Below are positions 58,001 to 64,000 of a stretch of 64,000 nucleotides of DNA, in pieces. The translations under genes and the position numbers were made by a program. The notes beneath the pieces were generated by a model. It had not been told where the DNA came from. It made no database searches and saw only the letters and a program-made list of their open reading frames with translations. The stretch comes from Clavaria fumosa. Its lineage: Eukaryota; Basidiomycota; Agaricomycetes; Agaricales; Clavariaceae. The number at the start of each line of letters is the position of its first letter. Position 1 is the stretch's first letter. Location: the NCBI GenBank assembly GCA_951802425.1, contig OX637794.1:2046001-2110000 (forward strand), in the 5' to 3' direction.

Positions 58001-59005
58001 GGCGGGACCGATTCAACGACGAGAAGCTGCGCCCCCTCGTGAGCGACACTTTTTTTCCCCCCTGGATCTGGCATTTGACCATGCATGAAGGAATACCAAA
58101 TTCTGATCGCGAGGCAGAAGCACCTCATGCTCAGGTTTTTCAAGACGTGGCACGCGAAAACCAAGGTATGAAATCTCTTGTTATTTGGTGACGGGTTTCT
58201 ATGCTAAGTACGTCCTGTGCAGTCCTTGCCTGCCATCAAGTTCCATGCTAGTCGTATTAAGGCGAAATTCTGGGAGATTTGGCGCGCTGAAATGCCCCGA
58301 GCATTGAGTGCAAGGAAAGCCCGCGAGAAAGACAAGAAAGCTGTCCTTGGTGATGATTTCCCTCTCCATCGGTGTAGCTCGCGTGTTGAACTGTATGACA
58401 CCCAGTTCGCTTTATGAAGCAATGGACTCAGGCATACCAGACGAAGTTGGCTCTCAAAGCGGTCGCGTGAGTTTCTGCTTTCGAAAAATGCGCTGCAAGA
58501 TCTCGTGAATAACAATAATTAATGTAGGCGCGCGAGATATCTCCGTCTCCCTGCCCCGACGCCTCGTCCTGCTGTCACCCCTTGCCGAACTTCGTTGACC
58601 CCGCTGCCCTCGATGGCACTCCCGCGCAGGACCCCGCGAACGGATCGCCTCAGGTCGGCCCCAGAGGCTGGCCCAAGTCGTCCGACTCCGACACCGGCGT
58701 CCCGGCCCGCCAGCGTACTATTGGACAAAGTAGCCATGGTGGGACGCCTGCCGAGCCGACCCCGGTCGGACGCGGGCGCGTCTGAGCCCAGACTGCGGCC
58801 CGTCCGGCGTTCGCGGGAGCTGAGCCCCGCGCCGTCGAGGGTCTCGTTTGGCGGTGCCATGAATGTTAAGTCGTTCGCGCACGCCAGGGCGCCGAGCTCA
58901 TTGGGCTTCGGTGAAGGGAGGAGCAGGCTATTAAACGAATTGAAGAGGGTGCAGGACCGGTCGGAGTCCCCTTCTGAACGTGGGCGGTCGCGCGAGCCTC
59001 CCTGA
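55007..59005 (+). CDS. Sfi1-like centrin-binding repeat protein
   Basis: Protein of the spindle pole body half-bridge type: long helix made of short repeats, each binding one centrin (Cdc31). After an N-terminal helical domain (SGLTPEDVDLLDDVIRRAGS, FLVVFKAYNDVLQDRGM, YYGKLLKLGTLRGQNW) comes a disordered linker to about 55870. Then repeats with the core Leu-x-x-Trp: GWNMWRRNFQRI, LRRALRVWQQRLVQKK, QRDAWAKWRRAYQSQL, VLHMYKRWKNRLYEVE, AENCWYFWKKAAELR, VMVEVTEVWKRRL-type, VTWTQRL, RKHWALWMDRFAERRRA, VRHVFYCWLSAARNSRH, ILVAWDKWRDRFND, and KAKFWEIWRAEMPRAL-type. They continue to about 58450 through at least six introns. The last exon is Arg/Pro/Ser-rich, as in Sfi1 tails. Exon edges in the repeat zone are approximate. 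Confidence 0.82.
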
Positions 59006-59221
59006 CGTTAGGAACAGAGGGAATGTTGTTCTTCATCTTCAGTTGTATCTAAACCAATGTATACTATATTCGCATCCGTATACTCTATGCCACACGTCTT
59101 AGGTGAGGGTGAGGCGGTTCGGCTTGTTTGGCCAGACTCGCGTAAGGACCGCCCGAGAATTGGTTGCTCGACATGAGAGCGGGGCCCTGAGCGTGTGTAC
59201 GCGTCGTTTATCTTCTAGCAT

Positions 59222-59520
59222 TCAAGAGTTCCGATAGTATTGCCATCCGACCCAATTCGCGATCACAAAATATACGCCCATTGGGATAAGCAGGACGACA
59301 AAATACTTGTAATGCGTATCCCGCGCCAGGGAATCCAGGACCTTGAGTCGGATATCAGCTCAAAGAACGAGCACGCATACGGCGGCGGCGAGGCACGGAT
59401 GCTTACAGGGATCCCAGTCAAAGGTAAGAAAGCGCTGAAGAGCATAGAATAGCTCCCAATCACCAGACACGCCACAGAGATTGCTATCAGAGCGACGCCG
59501 CGGTACGCACCTCCCGCCAT
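59222..59520 (-). CDS. PIG-Y-like subunit of GPI N-acetylglucosaminyltransferase
   Basis: Very small ER membrane protein of the complex that starts GPI-anchor synthesis. Two exons: MAGGAYRGVALIAISVACLV and IGSYSMLFSAFLPLTGIP, then, after a 64-bp GTAAGC..AAG intron, VLDSLARDTHYKYFVVLLIP and MGVYFVIANWVGWQYYRNS. It has two membrane helices with a short loop between them; the second half (DTHYKYF, two aromatic-rich helix ends, WVGWQYYRN) is the conserved PIG-Y pattern. Total 78 residues. The intron (about 59406-59343) and stop at 59222 are consistent in frame. It is convergent with the Sfi1-like gene. Confidence 0.75.
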
Positions 59521-60404
59521 AATTGAAGGTATCCAAGCCTGTTCTGGTTGTACGCTGTAATTGCGAAGGATATACCAGTGGTTGCAGTACGCGTCGATAA
59601 CGGTCGGCGGTAAAGTAAAGCCTAGGGCTTTTTGACCCTGAGATGCCTAACATGACATGACAAATGTACAATGTCCAACGTTCCTGACAAGACCACCTCT
59701 TCATGGTTCTCCCCATCATTTGCTTTCTCAGCCTCGTTGTGCGGCTTTGTTGACTTCCATATGGCCCGTTATCCGGACCAGCTAGAGCCCCGTATTGGAT
59801 ACGACAAGTAAGGCATGGAATAGGGCCGTAGTCTCGTTCACTTCCATTTTCATACACTCCACTGCCGAATCGATTGCGGGACAAGAGAACCTGCAGCCCT
59901 GCGTCAGGTTTCAGAACTCTTGAACACGGGTCAGAAAAACAACTGATTATGGAGCGCTTCTTGTCTTGTCCCCGCTCTATATCCGCAGCACGCTGGTTCC
60001 AATACTGTGACCATCACTGGTCTGTCTGCCCGGCAGTTCTTCTCACTGCCCCATCACTGGTTCCAACGCGCTGCTCGCAGGCAATGATATGTATCTTATC
60101 GCCTTACGCCCGTCTAACTGTCACTCTCGATATTGATTTATTCAGATCAAGAAGCCCTGTTGGGACCTCCCTTTCATGTCGTGCGAGTACCGGAACGATG
60201 AAGCACCGACTATGATCTCTATGTCTTGGCTTGTCTTCTTTCGGGACTATGAAACTTCCAGACACCGCCGCAGAGCCCGTTTTGCTAGGAACAACCATGC
60301 TGTCGTTCCTGCAGCTCCCAGGTTTTCCGTGGATATAAATCCCAGATACGAAAAGTGAAGCCTGCTTCTCAGAGTAACAGTACCCTCTGTCCAGCCTCGC
60401 AGTC
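59521..60404. other. Upstream region of the lipoxygenase gene
   Basis: About 880 bp shared by the PIG-Y (-) and lipoxygenase (+) promoters. Frames inside (for example 59874-60215) lack any family resemblance. A partial duplication is visible: CTGGTTCCAA and CATCACTGGT each occur twice within 59990-60065. Confidence 0.45.
60334..60340 (+). promoter_or_regulatory. TATA box of the lipoxygenase gene
   Basis: TATAAAT, 71 bp upstream of the ATG at 60405, followed by a C/T-rich leader. Confidence 0.55.
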
Positions 60405-62355
60405 ATGTTAGCAAATCCTATTCCTCTCCCTCTGGCGCCATTCACGCATCCAGCCCTGCCTACTACGTATCAAAGCTTCATTCTGCAGTCGACGCAGGCC
60501 TATAAGAATCAGTTATCCGAGTGAGTCCGAGTCCTACTACACTGTATTACGTTGGGAAGTAAAATGAATTGACGACGCTCTCCGCAGACTCGCGTCGTTA
60601 TTCGACTTGGCCAAATTCCAATCCTCCGTGTCCAAAGATCTCACAATCGAGCAGAAGAATGATCTGTTCCAGTGGGCTTACTCGAATCAATATCCGCCCT
60701 CATTGAAGTCTATCCCGGATGCCGATCAGAAGAGCCTGTTCCAGATCTTCAACTTGGTCGCTCTTATCGAGACCCTCGGAATTCTCCTGCCCCCAATATT
60801 GATCCCAAAAGTGATCAAAGATCTGGCACCTGACGCACTGAAAGACAAGACTATGCAATCTCTCGTGGACCGCAACAGGCAACTTCACTCAGGCAGCCAG
60901 AATATGTACTTCAACAAAAACATCGGGGATCGTGACGACTGGTACACGGATGCTGTTTACGCTCAACAGAGGTTCGTTGGAACCAATCCCACCAATATCG
61001 CAGTCGCATCGCCACAGTGGGTCCAGAAGTTCAAAGCCGTCGCCGAAGCTCAGCATCGCGCTGATATTCTGCAAGTCATCGCATCCTCGACACCTGATTC
61101 CCTCCTCGTGGAGGATTATAGCTTCTTCCGCTCTGCCGTGGGTGCGCCTGCGAATTCCAATATCACGTCAGGAGACCGTCACACCGGCGCTTCTGTCACG
61201 CTCTTCCATCTCGAACCGCAGGGGAAGTTACATCCCCTGGCCATAACGCTCGACTACAAGGGGAGCATGGAGGCGTCTGTCACCACCCTCAACCGCCGCG
61301 TTTCTTCGCAAAGTGCTATTCCCGAGTCAGGAGATTGGCCTTGGCGATATGCCAAAATGTGCACGCAGGTCGCCGATTGGACTTGGCATGAAATCGCCGT
61401 CCATCTCGTCCACACGCACCTGGTTGAAGAGGTCACCATCATCGCCGCGCATCGCGCATTTGACCCACTTCATGTTGTTTTCAAACTTCTCGAGGATCAT
61501 TGGAACGTAACGCTCTCGTTGAATAAAGCGGCCCGCGACACCCTCATGCCTAAGGTTATCACACAAATTGCGGGTTTCACTCCGGATCAAACGTACGCGC
61601 TCTGCAACTATTCCTATAACAGCTTCGACTGGACAGGGTCGTACGTGCCGAACGACTTGCGGCGGCGAGGTTTCCCAGTCGAGGACCTGGACAAGCCCAA
61701 GTATCACAACTACGGGTATGCGCGCAACATTTCTCGCATGTGGGATATTCTGCGCAAGTTCGTGGCGACGGTCCTCCGAAATTCATACAAAAACGATGAT
61801 AAACAAGTAGCGCAAGACAAATACGTCCAGGCCTTCTGTTCGGAGATGCGCACTGGAGGAAAGTTATCGAAATTCCCGGACGTCAAGACTCTAGACGAGT
61901 TGATCGACATGGTCACCATGTGCATTCATATCGCATCGCCGCAGCACACGGCAGTCAACTACTTGCAACAATACTACCAAACCTTCGTTCCGAACAAGCC
62001 CTCGGCTCTCTACGCCCCGCTTCCTAAGACTCTGAAGGAGCTCGAGGCGATCACGGAGGCAGACGTCTTGAAGGCGCTCCCTGTCCGCGAGCCGGTACAG
62101 TGGCTTCTCCAAGCTCAACTCCCCTACTTGCTGTCTTTCCAAGTATCGGAGGACCAAACTATTCTCAGGTACGCCGTTGATGCGCAATGGAGGTTCGCCG
62201 GAGACCCGTCCATCCGCGATGCGGCGAAGGTGCTGAAGAGCGACCTTGACAATTTCGTCCACGTTGTCGAGAAACTCAGCAAAGAGCTTGATGATCAGAA
62301 GACGCAATACTTAGTCCTGGATCCCCGCCAGACAGCATCGTCGATTCTCATTTGA
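60405..62355 (+). CDS. Lipoxygenase (iron or manganese dioxygenase of polyunsaturated fatty acids)
   Basis: Oxidises linoleate-type fatty acids to hydroperoxides, which in basidiomycetes feed aroma and oxylipin formation. One intron (60521-60587, GTGAGT..CAG) separates a short exon (MLANPIPLPLAPFTHPALPT) from a single long exon; total 627 residues. The metal site is complete: HLVHTH gives the first two His (His-x4-His), QHTAVNYLQQY gives the third His and the Asn four residues later, and the chain ends in Ile (TASSILI), the C-terminal carboxylate ligand. Other lipoxygenase blocks: THLVEEVTIIAAHRAFD, HVVFKLLEDHW, TLSLNKAARDTLMP. There is no N-terminal PLAT domain or signal peptide, so it should be cytosolic, as in other fungal enzymes without a leader. 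Regiospecificity cannot be read from this. Confidence 0.93.
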
Positions 62356-62592
62356 TGGGTCGATGAATAGCGACCAGTTGATGGCTTGTTGAAATATGTA
62401 CAGTAGTTTGTGTTTGTTCGTGTACTTCTTTGTCCAACTAAGACTCCTGCCCAGTCTCTTTCGTGGTTAAGGGGCTCGCGTCCATCTGGCAGCGCAAGCA
62501 AGGTAGGTGTGAGGAAATAGCTCATGTAATGTGGATATGCTCGAAGGCTCGGCAAGAACATTATTGTCGCTACAGTAGACAGAAGACGTTTC
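62356..62592. other. Convergent 3' region of lipoxygenase and RPS21
   Basis: 237 bp between two convergent stops, no coding signal recognised. Confidence 0.4.
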
Positions 62593-63004
62593 TCAACAAA
62601 GTCTTAATACTGCACACAATGCACGGTCAGCATCGAAAAGGGGACCGAATAGAGCTGCTCACATCCGTCTCTCCGCGCCATTCGATTGAGGTGTGCGTCG
62701 CTTTCGCCTTGTGAGCGGACTTGGCCGCACAGGACATAGGTGATGCGCTGGCCGGTAGCGGTGCCATTGCTATCGACTTCAGCGATGGAGAGTTGCACAG
62801 AGGCATGATCCTTAGATGTGATGAGCCGGTCTAATTGATAAATACATCAGACGAAGGGGTTGCTGGTCAATGAAGCGGCACACTTGTTGCTGCGCATTTA
62901 CGAGGGACGTAAAGATCTACAAGGACGCCCTACGAGACACACGGCTCTACTTCAGATCCATCGTGCTTTCAGTCAAACAAGCTACGCACCTGGTCGTTTT
63001 CCAT
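62593..63004 (-). CDS. RPS21: 40S ribosomal protein S21
   Basis: Small ribosomal subunit protein eS21. Exon 1 is only MENDQ; canonical introns join GVLVDLYVPRKCAAT, NRLITSKDHASVQLSIAEVD, SNGTATGQRITYVLCGQVRS and QGESDAHLNRMARRDG. These are the conserved S21 blocks in order. The last junction is less clear: a GTGAGC donor after ARRDG and a CAG acceptor near 62610 give the short tail LLRLC, whereas the family normally ends with a longer tail containing Trp. Without that intron the tail would be CEQLYSVPFSMLTVHCVQY. The start is 125 bp from the divergent aprataxin start. Confidence 0.85.
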
Positions 63005-63129
63005 TGCTAAAGCTCAGAGAATGGTGCTGAGGACGACGAAGACGAGTGGAAGTAGAGAACTATACAGTTTATCCTAAAATGGGATACGTTATTCGATCAT
63101 TTTTCACGTGACTTTGAGCAGCCCCGCCA

Positions 63130-64000
63130 ATGTCCAGCTTGACCGTACTCCGAAGGTATGCGCAGGCCAACCCAGCGACTCTACCTGCCTCTGTGCTTCT
63201 CACTCATACCGAGGCAACGTTGACTATCTTCGACGCGTACTCAAAGTCCATCTTTCACTTCCTCACTCTCCCCCGCCCCAACGCAGCTCCTGCTTCGAAT
63301 CTCAATCTAGCCAACCTCAAGACATTGCTGAGGTCGGATAAAGCACGCGCGAAAGAGCTGCTACTCGCGCTGCGGAAAGATGCTAGCGATGTCGAAGGGA
63401 TGATTCGGCAGGAGATGGACCAACGATTTGGGTACAGGTGGACAATCTGGACTGGCTTCCACGCCGTGCCCTCGATGGAGTACGTTCCCCGCTCTCCTCA
63501 TTGTTATAGCGCTAGTAACGCCTGCTCCAGACATCTACATGTACACGTTATGTCATCGGATTTGTGCGGCACGGCGATGAAGACCAAAAAACACTACAAT
63601 TCTTTCCACCCTAAGCTCGGATTCTTCCTCCATCTCGACCACGTGCTGGAATGGTTTGACGCTGAGCCATCATATTTTTCTACTGTAAGCGGCCCATCCT
63701 CCCCCCTCGCAACATGCCCGGAACGTGACGGGCGTCGCGCAGATGTCCAAACTCAACCCGTCCCAGTACGAGCCTCTCCTAAAAGAACCTCTCACCTGCT
63801 GGCGTTGCGGAACCACCGTAAAGTCAATGCCAACGCTTAAGGAACATCTGCAGAAAGACAGAGAGACGGAAAGTGCAAAGGAGAAAGCCAAGTTTGAGAG
63901 AAAGCGCAAGCTCGAAGAACGAGAGGCGAATATGACTATACAAAAGCCTAACAAAAAGCATGAGGTCGACGCAAGCAATGAAAGCATCCCGGCTGGGCAA
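63130..64000 (+). CDS. Aprataxin-like HIT-domain DNA repair protein (3' end outside window)
   Basis: Removes AMP from abortive ligation intermediates at DNA breaks (aprataxin/Hnt3 family). Exon 1 reads MSSLTVLRRYAQANPATLPA and covers the first part of the HIT fold (LLTHTEATLTIFDAYSKSIF, FHFLTLPRPNA, LLRSDKARAKELL, DASDVEGMIRQEMD, GFHAVPSM). An intron (about 63480-63531) leads to EHLHVHVMSSDL, the histidine triad, then LCGTAMKTKKHYNSFHPKLG and FFLHLDHVLEWFDA. After another intron MSKLNPSQYEPLLKEPLTCW, RCGTTVKSMPTLKEHLQ forms the C-terminal zinc finger (Cys-x2-Cys, His). A Lys/Glu-rich helix then runs off the window in frame, so the gene is incomplete here. Confidence 0.92.

Overview
The window is nuclear DNA from a filamentous basidiomycete, most likely an Agaricomycete. 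Genes lie close together on both strands. Nearly all are cut by many short introns of about 45-65 bp with GT..AG ends. The gene families fit this group: a Cdc4-type F-box protein, GSK-3, HID1, a basidiomycete-type lipoxygenase, copper-binding GPI-anchored proteins with blue-copper-like domains, and a fusion of a tyrosine-kinase-like kinase to a RasGEF. Exon models were made by hand from splice signals and family knowledge. Outer coordinates are therefore firmer than internal exon edges.

Layout, left to right. 1-920: AT-rich DNA without a recognisable gene. 945-6350: an RBM5/10-like splicing factor (-), a complex I B4-like subunit (+), COQ7 of ubiquinone synthesis (-) and a small HN1/Jupiter-like protein (+). 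7774-11550: a large gene (+) joining an MLKL-like helical N-terminus, a kinase domain and a full RasGEF module. 11854-19058: three minus-strand genes, CDC4/FBXW7, GSK-3 and glycerol kinase. 20924-32982: an ethylene-forming-enzyme-like 2-oxoglutarate dioxygenase (+), tRNase Z (-), an unknown disordered protein (+), GH63 glucosidase I (-), an SPFH/band-7 protein (+) and ATG8 (+). 33288-38877: RAD57 (-) and HID1 (-). 39224-44169: a tandem triplet of secreted GPI-type cupredoxin genes (-), two of them almost identical. 45628-53032: DNA polymerase delta small subunit (-), glutamate decarboxylase (-) and a coiled-coil protein (-). 53516-59520: PET100 (+), a decayed Copia gag fragment, an Sfi1-type centrin-binding protein (+) and a tiny PIG-Y subunit (-). 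60405-64000: lipoxygenase (+), ribosomal protein S21 (-) and the start of aprataxin (+, runs off the window).

Most genes are housekeeping. Several neighbours share a theme: NDUFB4-like and COQ7 (respiration) meet tail to tail, and CDC4 lies next to GSK-3, the kinase that often creates its phosphodegrons. The most unusual items are the kinase-RasGEF fusion with an arginine in place of the beta-3 lysine, the cupredoxin triplet with signs of gene conversion, a 10-bp periodic array upstream of glutamate decarboxylase, and apparent single-base lesions in COQ7 (splice donor) and tRNase Z (in-frame UAG). No CRISPR array, rRNA gene or convincing tRNA gene was seen.
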